NCBI GenBank assembly: GCA_000310025.1
Contig: FN648111.1
Coordinates: forward strand, 124,001-188,000
Source of the DNA: Ectocarpus siliculosus
Lineage: Eukaryota; Sar; Phaeophyceae; Ectocarpales; Ectocarpaceae
Length of the DNA: 64,000 bases
Direction: 5' to 3'
Under the pieces are notes generated by a model. It saw only the letters and a list, made by a program, of their open reading frames with translations. It did not search any database and had not been told where the DNA came from. Shown piece after piece: positions 1-10,701 of the stretch. The position numbers were made by a program, and so were the translations under genes. Within the stretch, counting starts at the first letter, position 1. Each line of letters opens with the position of its first letter.

Positions 1-2802
1 CGGTCTTCTTCTTGCACAATGATTTGATAGTGAGAGGTGAACTTTTATCGGGCAGCACGGTCTACGGTTGAAAGGCAGCAGCAACGTTTCACTAGCGAGT
101 GCTTGCGCTGAGGTGGGAAGAGAAAAAGTGCTGTGCAACAAATCTATCTGGTCAATCAAGAGTTAATTTTAATGTGACCAATCCCGTGTTTTCGACAGTC
201 CAAGAGCCCCACGAAACTTAATGAAGCCCGCCCACGTCGCCCACCTCACGATTGATCCAAATACCGTTCGTTTGGTACTCTGTCAGCCCCGCAAAGCGCA
301 AGCGCTGCACTCTGAAGTCGAACAGTCCTGAATAGTGCCAAGCCGGCACTATGGAGGGGTTTTCAGGCCCTGAATGGTGCCGTTTTGGCACTGTTCAGGC
401 ACAATTCTGAATAGTGCCGGTGCCCGGTATAGTGCCGGTCTAATCGCCTGGACACATAACGGCACTATATCGGGACACCTACTGCTGTACACACTATTTT
501 TTCCCGGTTTGGTTGTTGTTGCCCCCTTGTTGGCGCCCATCACCCGTCACCCTCTGGGTGGTAGGTGGCAGGTGGGTTTGCCACACTGCTCGTGCTCACT
601 ATTCCACGTCCCCCGTTCCGTCCTCGGTCGGACCACAACTCTCCACCGAGGACTGCAACACACTCGACGTCCGTGCACGAACCTGCAGGCGTTCTGGGCC
701 GGCTGTCCGATATCTTGAGTGTTAATTTTCCAACAGTCCCGTGAGAGACCGAGAGCTTCGCTGGGTGCTGGGGACAGGGAGAGTTAGGAGGAGAGAGCAG
801 GCGAAGGGTCGCACAACACTCATGGCTTCTCATGTGGCAGAAGATTATTCCAGCAAGGGGGGACGTGAAGGTCTGAGCCCGGCGGGGGCTGCAGCGGTGC
901 CAAAGGCGGCAAACTTAGCGGAAGGTGAACAATATGCGGCGCAATAAGGGCGGGTGCCTACATACAGTACAGTCCAAGAGCAAACATAACCCCGATCCTC
1001 CGGCATGGAGACTCGAGATCTTAGATACGATATCAGTATACGGTAGAGGATATGATGGAGCAGCGACATGCACGATGACAAGCTCAGATCCGTGCCGGGG
1101 CTGTTATGATCTCGAAGTGACATCCACGGCTGCCGCTGGTTCCAGAACCTGCTGACCATTTGGATCAACCCCCCAACATACGTTGCTGCTGACTCGCCCA
1201 CAAGCCCTAATCTCCCAAGCTGTGGGTCATCCAAGGCAGCCCGTAGTGTGCGCTACTGTTGTACACCCGCAGTTAAGAAGACTGGGTCTTTGATAGCGAG
1301 TGCAGCAATGGAAGGATGGATGGACTTGACCTGTATGGATTTCGGAACTACTGTTACTGTAAGGCCGCTGCTGTAGCCTTCGATAGCAGCCCCAGCAACA
1401 GATCCGACGGCGCAAAGCCGCTGGAGAATGTCCTGTACCGATTTGCGATAGGGTTCAATGTTGAAGTTGGTAAACACAAACCTGTTGAAGTGCCCGCCGC
1501 GTCACCTGTTGTATCTTACATTTAGAGTTGCGGGATTGTTGTGCTTGGTTTGGAGGGAAGACGGTGTGTAGATAGATGTATTTTGCTGGTGGAGACAGCC
1601 CCAACCGCTGCTCTGTGAATTTCGTCGTGCGCAACAGGCCTGATGTATCTCGTGCTGGGTGGTCTTTTGGCCGTTTTCAAAACCCGTCGAAGTCAAGAAC
1701 GACTTTCAGAACCCCCCTGTTGTCGCTCCTGTTGCATACCCGGTTGTAGCGCCGGACGCCGGGCTGTTGGGTTTTTCCACCTGCCGGTTGTGGAGAGGGA
1801 GGAAGAGATGCAGGGAACAGAGTTGCAGCGGGGACGAGATACGTGAAGATGAAGTCGTATAAAAGATTGAAGCCGTTGTCGTGGGGACGGTGGTACATTG
1901 GGCGAACTAGCCCATGTTTTTCTACCACCCTGGAACGTTTTTGCAACCGGTATTGGGTTTGTCTCCGAGAGAGCTATTGCTGACTTGTCGCTGGCATCTA
2001 TTCTCCAGGCTATCCAGCGGTAGTGGGGCTCCAACCAAAGCCTGGCACAGGCCGACGGGCATACAACTTGTGATTGGTCCATTCATGTGCGGTGCTCTTC
2101 GACCAGGAGTATGTAAGGCATCGGAATACAGCAATGGGCATCGCTTCCTTTGCGTTGTGGGGCTTGCGGCTGCCCTTGCTCTGCTATCATGTGCTTGCCT
2201 GCGTCATCGAGCAAACCTCCTCTCTCTCCAGCAATTGGACTTGCTCTGTTTGTTCTCTCATTTTTTTGTGTTTGTGCCTTGCTGTGGGTTCGGGTGTGAT
2301 ATCGTCCATTTGGTTTCTTCGCCTCCGAACAATACTCTTCCAGTGGAAATGAATGGGGTGTGCTGAATCGAGGTAAGGACGGTTTCTATTGCGGAGACAA
2401 ATATAACAACAACAGCATCAAATTTGATCGGCACTACCGAGCGACGCCGCAGTTTCCCTTGTATCTACAGAGGTCAAAGGTGCCAGAAGAGTTGCACGTA
2501 TGCGTCTGTTTGTGTGTGTACTCGGCAGGATACGAATCTCCGAGATCTCCGGGGGGTACGCAAATAGATATTCATGGTAGGTGTGATGGACTTGACGTGG
2601 TAGGCCCTGCTTGCCTGCCCATGTCTCAGTCTCTAAACAATCAAGGAGCTTGAGTCACTCCTTTGTGCAAAACGCTTTCGACAAGAGCCCGCGAGCGTGA
2701 TAACATAGTACACGCGCCGACACCCCAAACACGAGACGTCTTTTGAAACGTGTCACGTGATCAGGATGAACCAAGCCCCCCTGTGGTGCTCTTCTTGTAC
2801 GC
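1..2802. other. No recognised gene (5' end of window)
   Basis: About 2.8 kb in which I recognise no protein family, RNA gene or complete transposon. Short overlapping ORFs exist on both strands but none shows a domain or a convincing exon structure. A plus-strand ORF near 1914-2366 has a hydrophobic stretch around 2140-2200 but no family resemblance. The segment should contain the promoter of the EsV-1-7 gene that starts at 2803; no TATA-like element or other signal could be assigned with confidence. Confidence 0.5.
331..480. repeat. Degenerate TAGTGCC / GGCACTA repeats
   Basis: Within 150 bases the heptamer TAGTGCC or its complement GGCACTA recurs about six times in both orientations, often preceded by TGAA. 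At 334-352 the two orientations form a small hairpin (TAGTGCC, five bases, GGCACTA). It could be a small foldback element or MITE remnant. No target-site duplication was identified. Confidence 0.5.
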
Positions 2803-3982
2803 ATGTCGTCAGTAGGCTCGATTCGCGTAACTGAAGGCGGCATCCCCGCTGCCACTGCGGACACCTCTGACACGCTGTCGACAGGCCGGGTCAAACGAGG
2901 AGCGCTCTGTGTCAGGCAGTCACCAGAACAGGAAGGTGGGGGTGATGGTGGCGTCGCAGCAGGCGCGGGAGGTGCTGGCGGTGGTTGCCGTGGCGATAAT
3001 GACGGGGGGCTGGGAGGCGGGATCCTTGGGGTGCGATCAACAAGCATAGCCAATGGAGAGGGAAGCGGGACGGGGAACCAAGCGAATTTTGATGGGCGGC
3101 CTGTGCCAGAAGAGCCACCACACGCTGGAGCCTCGTCGTGCGTTGTTTCCACGCGTCCCGCCGCTGGTGCTGCTGTTGGTCGTTGCCTGAATGGCGCCGG
3201 TGAGGGTGGCGGGTTAGGGTCTTCGGAGGCGGGGTACGGGGGTCATGCAGCAACTGCATCAGCAACCGGCTTGGGCGCGGGCTTGTCGACACACGAGAGC
3301 AATTCGGATCGTCTTCCTGTCGCGGTCGGGGCATCCGCCTTGTCAGCAGCAGCAACGGCAGCAGTAGGACTTCGCGAGCTCGCCCAGGCGGGAGGGGGCC
3401 AACCTGGCAGCTGTGGGGGCATTCAACACAAGGCAGCAGCAGCTGATACATCTCCTGGCCTAGCGGCAACAGTACCAGCAGAACCAACACCAGCGGTCGG
3501 GATCCAGACGCCAGTAGCGGTCGGGAATCAGGCACCGACAACTGCTGGGCTTTCCAGTGCATCAGCGGTCGGGGTCGTCGACCCAGGGCCATCGATGAAT
3601 GTTGCTCCGTTGACCGATCTTCCGCGGCTGGTTGCTCCAGCTACGCACGTACCCCGCCCGCAGATGCCTCCCCCCGTCGACTCCGCGCGTGTCGACGGAG
3701 AGGGAAAAATAAGTCTTAGGCCAAGGAAGAACCCTGCCAATGGCAACGTTACCGACCTTCCCACCCTTGCGACGGAAGTGGGGAGTCGCAGCCGCCTCAG
3801 ACTCCGGAAGTACAACAACCCCGCACCCCCTTCCGCGCACGCGCCGCAGCAAACGAACTTCGCGCCCACCCTTAAGCGGGAAGAAGGGAGTGCAAGGGCC
3901 ATCGGCTCCAGGGCAAAGACTTGCGACCAAGTGGAGGTCGACGGCAACAAGTGCCCGCGGCGACCGTCATTCGGGTTCCCTG
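2803..3982 (+). CDS. EsV-1-7 gene exon 1
   Basis: This 1180-base exon encodes the low-complexity N-terminus and ends inside the first EsV-1-7 repeat (KCPRRPSFGFPG). Donor is G|GTACGT, phase 1. Long antisense ORFs here (for example 2912-3592 on the minus strand) are products of the biased composition. Confidence 0.8.
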
Positions 3983-6900
3983 GTACGTCCGACCACAGCC
4001 AGGCCTTACCATTGGCTTGTGTAGATCAACAATGGGGAAGGTTACGAAACAATCTAGGTGATCAGCGGCCTCGTTACAGACGGTGTAATTGAGACGTGTT
4101 CTCCTTCATTCATCTCCAGAATCAAAGCAACACGTGCAGTACACTCCGCCCTTGACGTTGAACCGTCACTTACTTATCCTTCCAGGAGACAAGAGAGCGT
4201 CGCGATGCGCATCCCACAAGCTGGAAGGGCACGAGGACATCACGTCTCGTCGATGCGACGAAGAGGGCTGCTCCAGGATCCCATCGTTCAGGCAAGTGGA
4301 GATTTTTGACACGGGATGGCGGGCCCTTTGTACGAATGCTTTACGTATGCTCTTTAGAGACAAAATCTTGGCACGAAACTGCCCTTCCGTGACTCAGGGC
4401 ACAATCTCCTGTACCGATGGACGGTTGCGACGTCGCGTGTTAGGTTGTACGATGTGCGCTTGGTCCTCGGCTTGATGCACGGCTTGCGTCGCAACGCATT
4501 CGTTGCTTGTACGACATGTACCTTCGCTTCAGGAAGCCCGGGGGCACTACTAGGATCAGGTTTTGCGCGGCACACAAGCCCCCAGGGTATGAGGACTATC
4601 ACAAGGGGGCTCGGAGCTGCCGCGTTGCGCCCGGAGGGTTCAATGCGTGCAATCGGAACTCTTCCTTCGGATTCAAGGGAGGCAAGCGCATTAGCTGCGC
4701 CCAGCACAAGCAGAAGGGTGAGCTACCTATCCTTTGCTCTAGTTCGCGCGTAGGCTGAATGTTGCAAAGGTGCATATCGTGGTTCATCCGTTTATTCTGT
4801 GTTCAATTTACTCGTCAATTGGTAGACCTAGTATACCTTGTAGAATGTCCGTTCTGCTTCGCATTATTCTTCAGTGTCGTTTGATCTTGTGCCGTTGGTC
4901 TCTTTCTACTTGTTATTTTCTTCGAAAGTGGTGGGTAGACCCTCCCCCAAGGTGGACGCTGTTGCTTTGGCACCCTGTGCGCTTGGTTTGTGTCATACCA
5001 GGGGTACATAATGTTCTACGCCGTTCTCGCGCCTTGTGTATGGCACATCGTGTGTCGTGTTCATTGAACAACGAGTTGGCTATGACGTCCCCAAAACCTA
5101 CATCATATTTTCAAAAACGATAATGAAACCCACCCACCTTTGTTGAGGTATATATCTGACTGGGTGCGCTGGTCGCAACACCGTGCCGTCGGGCGTGCAT
5201 GACTGGTACAACGAGCAAGATGTTTCAAGCGCCAGCTTAGACATTTGCAATCGTTTATCTGTTGAGCTTGGTCGCACGTACATATTTTTTTCGTGACCAC
5301 CAGATGGAGGGAGATTGCGATGTGTCCAGCGCTGGGGTTGGTTGTTGTCTTTTGGTTCACTCCGATTGTTTTTCTTGTGTTTTTTCCGGTTGCCTTGCGT
5401 GTTGCTCTGCTGCAGTGTAGTACGCCCCCAAAACAAAAAATGAAAATTCCGAAACACAATAAAACGCACCCAACACACATACTTTGCACACGGCAGTTAC
5501 GTGAGGTTCAATAGGCTGTGTTGAGTAATTTTTTAAGACGTTGGACAAGGGAAATTCTTGCCATCGGTATCGCGCTTCTTCTCGCCCCTTTGCTGCTGCT
5601 CTTGCTGTTGTTGATACTGCTGCTGTTCCTGTTCCTGCTCCTGTTCCTGTCGTTGCTGCTGCTGGTGCAGGCATGATCAACCTCAACACTCCTCGATGCC
5701 GAGGGCCAGAGTGCTACCTGACTCCATACTTCGGCCTTCGTGGGGCGACCCCGACGTACTGCTCCAAGCACAAGCAGGAGGGCATGATTAACGTGATCAG
5801 CAAGCGCTGCGAGGACGAGTCTTGCGACCGCATCCCTTCGTACAACTACGATATGGTGGGCGCCAAGGCGGTCTACTGCAACGCACACAAGGCCGAAGGT
5901 GGGTTGATTGCGGAAGGAGTGCAGAGGCAAATGGTGAGGGTGTTCGTGCCTGCGCCTTTCCAAGAACGATCACTGCTCAGAACAGTGGCGTGTTGCGGCG
6001 ACGGTTCGCTTAGTGATCATACTTGCAGGATGGTCAACGTGTCGTGACATATTTCTGACTTTTAGTATGAAACAAACAAAAAACGTAGCTCGATCTTATT
6101 TTGGCTACACAGCAGTATGGACCAGACAGCGGAGAAGGTTCATGTTCAGTCACGCGCAACCGCATGATAAAGGCCGACACGCGTCACAAATGATTGACAG
6201 TATGGAGCATAGACGCGCAGCACGCGTCAGCCGTACTTGTAGACCTACCGCAGGCCAATATGGGGTAGCGCAGAGCTTTGCTATTGTAGCACGCAGGTTC
6301 CACGCACACACGCTGTTTTACGCACAGCAGCATGCACATCAACAGATCCACACGTTCAATCACGCGCAGATAAAGGTCGACACACGTCGCAACTGATGGA
6401 CAGCATAGAATAGACGCGCAGCACGGGTCGGCCGTACTTGCAGACCTACCGCAAGCCAACTAGCTTTGGACGCACGTGTATGCATATCGACAGCGGCACC
6501 ACGCTTGATGCAGCACACAGCAGTACGCCACACCGACGTTTTCCTTTTTGCGTAATAACTCTCCGCATGACCCGAGACAAAGCACTCTACTGCTGCAGTC
6601 TGATGCGTGTCCCTATCCATGACAATGAAAGCAGAGGGAGTTGCGGCCGCTATCGTGCGCGGAGCACACCAATCTGGAAACTACAATACTGCTTGCTGTG
6701 CACCCGCCCTTCCGTACAGTCTTCTCTCGTTTTACCACCCTAGGCACGTGATGTAGCACGGCGGTTGGTGTTGGGACGACACACACAGCGTGTAATTCAT
6801 CCCGAGTTCAAGGCCGTGCTGCTTGCTCCTTTTTCCCGTTTCCCCCCTATTTTTCCGCATGTCCGTGTCCACAGCGTTTGTCCAGAGCTCCTTACGTTGT

Positions 6901-9900
6901 TCGTTTGTTGTGTGTATTTATGTCCATCTGAGGTATTCCACAACCTTCAATACTCGGAATATATGGTTGATGGGTTAGACATGTGCAGTTAGCGCCCGCA
7001 ATTAAGAACGCTTATTTTACGTCCAGTCTCGAATTCTTATTGTGGGCTATGAACTCAGCGTATGTATGTCGTTCAATTTCTTACTATTACTATGTCCAGT
7101 TTCTTATTTTTTCGTGCCGCCAAATCCTGCTGCATTTCTTAAATCGGCAATTTCTTATTTCCTCTGTCTGCTCACGAGAGCTGGCGTCGCAGCCTGCCTG
7201 GTGTGCTGTGCCAGAGCCGGAGAGCCAGAGAGCGCCAGAGCCGGGTGGCTGGAGGGGAGGGGGGGGGGGGCGTACTCATTTGTTGCTTGCCGTAGTCATT
7301 TGACCATTGACCACGCGTCCCTTTCGAGACGGAGCACCGTTCCTACACCTACTAGAGACACCACCAACATTTGGGAGCTCTTTACGTTTCTGCCACAAAC
7401 TCCATAAAAATTTCTTGCACATCTTATCCCCGTCCTCTAGGGCCTCTTGTGCCCACCATCTATCCCCAATTATCGCGATCGTTTTTTCGCTGTTGTCTAA
7501 TTTACCAAACTTGTCCATGTCACACCCTCTCTGTTTCATTTCCTCCTCGAGATCCTCTCTTTCCTTCCTGTACAACTCACACTCCCCAACTATGTGGGGT
7601 CTACTCTCCTCCGATTTGCCACATGGACATGTGTGTCTATCCTCCTCTTCCTCTCTCCTACGGCTGGTATATCTCTTCCTCCGTTCTGGCAAGTCCCGAT
7701 CGCCTACTCGAAATTGCAATTTCAGCTTTTTCGCATAGTCCATGGGGCCGTCCAAGTACGTCTTCATCCCTATCCCTTCTTTCAACTTCCCGTATATCTC
7801 CAAGTGGTCTTCGCTTCGTACCTTCTTCCGAAGGGTTGCCTCCTCCCTACTCTCTAGCATCTCCTTGACTTTCGTCTTGAACCCCCCGAACCCTTCCGTG
7901 TCCAACGTCTCCTCCTCGTCTCCTATCTCCTTCCAAACCTTCTCTACCACCTTGTCCCATCTGATTCCCTTCTTCCCTGGAGTCGCTTTTCCCCAAGCTG
8001 CCTTGTCAACCATGGCTGGTAGTCTATCGTCCGACATTCTACTTACCTTGTACTGCCAATTCAACTTCTGCATGTCTCTCTTTGTTTTAAGAGAGTACAT
8101 TCCCAATTCTGCTCTCAGTACAGTGTTGCTCGTTGTACTTGAACATCCTAATATTTTTCTTGGCCGCTGCCATCTGCACCGTTTCCAGCTGCTTGACGGC
8201 CTTTTCGTTACCTTCCCATACCTCTCCTGCATACTCTAGCTTAGGTACAATCACATTCAAGAGAATACACCTCTTAATCCTAGTGTCTAGGTGTGGGTCC
8301 GTAAGGATCTCGTCCATCTTGCCTATCTGAGCTTTACCCTTCCCAATCAACTTCGCTATGTGTGCGTCCCATGAGCACTCCTTCGAAATCTCTACTCCCA
8401 GGTACGTATACTTGTCTACTACCGGTAGTTCTTCCTCCCCCCATTTCCATTTGAATTCTACGGGATTTTTCTTGTCTTCGTTACAGACCACTACTGCGCA
8501 TTTTCCTACGTTCGCCGACAGTCTCCATTTTCGGGTGTATCCTACCGCCGCATCTATTTGTTCTTGCAACCCTTCTGGTGTTTCGGATACCCCCACGAAA
8601 TCATCTGCAAACAGCAGTCCGGACACACTCTTTCCCTCCACTTGGACTCCCTGTCTTACTGCTTCAACCGCCCTTATCAAGTCGTTGATGTAAATCTTAA
8701 AAAGAGTGGGTGACATCGTACAGCCCTGTGCGACTCCTTGGAGTGTATCCACGTACTTCGAAATTTCCCCATCCAACATCACCGCACTTCTTGTGCATTC
8801 TGTCATCTTTTTCAACATCCTCCACATTTTCCCCCGGATGCCGATGTCCCACATCTTTTTCCACAATCCATTGCGCCATACGGTGTCGTAGGCTTTTTGT
8901 ACGTCGAGGGGGGGGGTGTACTCATAGTCGTGCATGCCGTAGTCGTTAGACCATTGACCTCGCATCCCTACAAAGCCGGGACGGAGCACGCCGGGTTCTC
9001 ACCGGACCAGGCTCTCACACCACCAAGCGCGAAGCGCCGTGAGGTATTCGGCGAGTCGCATGAAGGGTGCGCTGCATCCTGCTAAGGGTGCTCGGCATCT
9101 TGTTCTTACTTCCTTGCGTACGGATGACAGCTGCGTATGACTTAATTTATTTTCTGGTGCTTTCACTTCCAGAGCCAGTTGTAAGCACTGTGCAACTGCC
9201 TCCAGGATGGTTGACCATTTTAACACAACGTGGTGCGATCATCCCCTTTGCGCGGAGTGAGGGTTCTCGACCCCGTACAACATGATCTACTCGATCACCA
9301 CTCATGGTTACCGCGAAAAAAAACAGAGGTAAAAACAAAACCGGTAACCTGGTCGCCGAGCTCACGAAGTGAATTGGCTTGTTTTACAACGTCGTTGCCA
9401 AGCGACGAAAACCCAACCCCGATGGCAAACACCGGTGGGGGGGAGGGGTGCAGCAAAAAAGACACACTCCCCCCTCGTCGTGCAACTAATAATAATGCAC
9501 TTTGGGAGGGGGGGGGGTAATGGGAAAGGGGGGAAAGAGCGAGAGATAGGAGGAGCTGTGGGGTGTTTCTTATTCGACCCACTCTCCCGTAACCCCTCGT
9601 TTCTTATGCAGTACGGCAGCGGTTGCCGATCCGATGTTTCCTATTGAGACATTTCTTATTGTGTTACCCAGACTGAGCCATGTTTCTCAACCCTATTTTC
9701 TTATTTTTCGTGGAAAAGTGGGCCTCCATTTCTCAAAAAATACTTCTGAATTGCGGGCGCTAACTATAGTGTTGTAGTTCGTGCACAAAAATACTTACTC
9801 TTCTTTCGGTCCCTTACACCATGGGGGCTATGCATACGGTGTCATCTACTCCAAGCATATTGTAATCGTGTATTTAGTACTTCTTTTTCGTTTCTCGGGC

Positions 9901-10701
9901 CACTTTTTTTTTTCAACAGCAGTATACTTCATCAAGTTGCTTCTTGCTACTTCTAACGTGTCGTCTTCCTCCTTCTTATTTCTTACTTCCCCCAAACCCT
10001 CACCGTCATCCATCCCGGTGTGGTCCCCCGCCCCATTGGGGGGCGGGGGGCCAATCCCTAACCCTAGTACATCGTACATGAAAGGAGGGATCTGAAGAGA
10101 GATCTACGGTTTTGGTGTTATATAAGCAGGTCATGTTTAACATTCGTATGAATCTGCAACCTCAGCCACGGAAGTTCGTTTTCAGCTTGCTCTGGACTCC
10201 CTGTGCTTGTACGAACTTATTCCGTCGGTAGCTGTGGTGCCCAAAAAAACTAGAGGCTCAACGTGGCCCCGATGACATGTATAGGAAACCATTTACCAAG
10301 CGCAGTATTTTGACTTGGGTAAGCCTCGACCAGCCTTCGTGTGCATCTATCTGAGCCTCAGACCGACCATGTGTTGTTTTCCTCAACGTGGATGTGTTGT
10401 ACATTTCTTGGCTTCTCATCTAAGTCGGATCCAACGTTCAGCTTCACCGCCTTGCCGATGAAGAGCCCTAGATATACCTGCATGTTGGTTTTGACGAAAA
10501 CCACCTTCGGTTGCTTCTTCGGCAGGCATGGTCAACGTTAGGCACCCTCGCTGTGCCGATCCGGATTGCAAGCGCCAACCGTCGTTCGGGAAGGCAGGAG
10601 GGAAGACGGCCGTCTACTGCGTGGTGCACAAGGAGCCGGACATGGTGGACGTGGTGAACAACTACCAAAGGCAGGGCAAGAAGAGGAAGGCGCGGGAGTA
10701 G
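2803..10701 (+). CDS. EsV-1-7 domain cysteine-rich protein, five exons, six repeats
   Basis: Exons 2803-3982, 4186-4291, 4533-4717, 5671-5898 and 10526-10701 join in phase to 625 codons (624 aa plus stop). Residues 1 to about 385 are Ala/Gly/Pro-rich and low complexity. The rest holds six EsV-1-7 repeats: two Cys four to seven residues apart, a short PSFG-like segment, then C-x2-H followed by K. Examples are CASHK, CAAHK, CAQHK, CSKHK, CNAHK and CVVHK. The C-terminus is short and basic. Known: this repeat was named after an Ectocarpus virus EsV-1 gene and is expanded in brown algae, where the IMMEDIATE UPRIGHT protein controls early development. Biochemical role is unknown; Cys/His spacing suggests metal binding (inference). 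Introns 3 and 4 are phase 1 and intron 2 uses a GC donor. The start is the first ATG of a long open exon; an upstream exon cannot be excluded. Confidence 0.85.
4186..4291 (+). CDS. EsV-1-7 gene exon 2
   Basis: Acceptor TTCCAG|GAGAC. Completes repeat 1 (CASHKLEG) and opens repeat 2 (RRCDEEGCSRIPSF). The best in-frame donor is AG|GCAAGT, a non-canonical GC donor; no GT donor keeps the frame into exon 3. Confidence 0.85.
4533..4717 (+). CDS. EsV-1-7 gene exon 3
   Basis: Acceptor CTTCAG|GAAGC, donor AAGG|GTGAGC. Completes repeat 2 (FCAAHKPPG) and encodes repeat 3, which has a wider first Cys pair (CRVAPGGFNAC) and ends CAQHKQKG. Confidence 0.85.
5578..5669 (+). repeat. CTG/TTCCTG-rich microsatellite
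   Basis: An imperfect trinucleotide and hexanucleotide tract (TGCTGC, GTTCCT) of about 90 bases lies directly before the exon 4 acceptor. It doubles as the pyrimidine-rich 3' splice region, so length changes might affect splicing (inference). Confidence 0.7.
5671..5898 (+). CDS. EsV-1-7 gene exon 4
   Basis: Encodes two full repeats (RCRGPEC...YCSKHKQEG and RCEDESC...YCNAHKAEG). Acceptor GTGCAG|GC, donor GAAG|GTGGGT, both phase 1. The preceding intron ends in a long CTG/TTCCTG-rich tract. Confidence 0.88.
6138..6462. repeat. Two-copy direct repeat, about 200-bp period
   Basis: About 98 bases at 6163-6260 (starting GCATGATAAAGGCCGACACG) recur at 6363-6461 with roughly 85 percent identity. Shared landmarks are ATAAAGG, TAGACGCGCAGCACG and GACCTACCGCA. 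It lies in intron 4 of the EsV-1-7 gene. No function inferred. Confidence 0.75.
6987..9765. mobile_element. TIR element (GCGCCCGCA family) carrying a nested LINE
   Basis: The 22-base ends at 6987-7008 (AGTTAGCGCCCGCAATTAAG...) and 9744-9765 are inverted repeats matching at 21 of 22 positions. Inner flanks carry several TTTCTTA-like motifs at both sides. The core GCGCCCGCA-TTAAGAAC also ends the MITE at 50770-50973, so both belong to one family. No transposase was recognised; the interior is largely a LINE fragment. No convincing target-site duplication is visible. Confidence 0.7.
7276..8990 (-). pseudogene. 5'-truncated LINE reverse transcriptase, frameshifted
   Basis: Read on the minus strand this is the 3' half of a non-LTR retrotransposon ORF2. 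It starts inside RT motif A (LDVQKAYDTVW), has the catalytic box FADD (GLLFADDF), thumb-region sequence, and ends with the typical C-terminal CPC...H...C motif (CPCGKSEESRPHIVGEC). Endonuclease and the first RT motifs are missing. One extra A in a run near 8150 breaks the frame between the two ORFs (8989-8087 and 8232-7276), so it cannot make a functional enzyme. Both ends abut a C-run (G-run on the plus strand) next to a similar 75-bp sequence (7266-7341 and about 8915-8990). Confidence 0.85.
9965..10065 (+). mobile_element. Helitron-like 3' end (GC hairpin + CTAG)
   Basis: A C/T-rich lead is followed by a perfect GC hairpin (CCCCGCCCC, ATT, GGGGGGCGGGG) and then CCAATCCCTAACCCTAG|T. A hairpin shortly before CTRR and a following T is the signature of Helitron 3' ends. 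A diverged copy lies at 52262-52366. No RepHel protein or 5' TC end was found, so the assignment is tentative. Confidence 0.4.
10526..10701 (+). CDS. EsV-1-7 gene exon 5 (terminal)
   Basis: Acceptor TTCGGCAG|GC in phase with exon 4. Encodes repeat 6 (RCADPDCKRQPSFG...YCVVHK), a basic tail (QGKKRKARE) and the stop at 10699-10701. It lies 4.6 kb from exon 4, across an intron filled by transposon sequence. A separate small gene is possible, but the shared phase and repeat spacing argue for one gene. Confidence 0.8.

Noticed and set aside
1914-2366. Possible membrane protein ORF
   Set aside because: A single hydrophobic stretch with no family resemblance; no coherent exon structure.
2912-3592. 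226-aa minus-strand ORF
   Set aside because: Shadow of the low-complexity EsV-1-7 exon 1; Arg/Pro/His-rich composition typical of an antisense frame of GC-rich DNA.
7307-8239. Plus-strand ORFs within 7.3-8.2 kb
   Set aside because: Antisense to the LINE RT, which has clear catalytic motifs.
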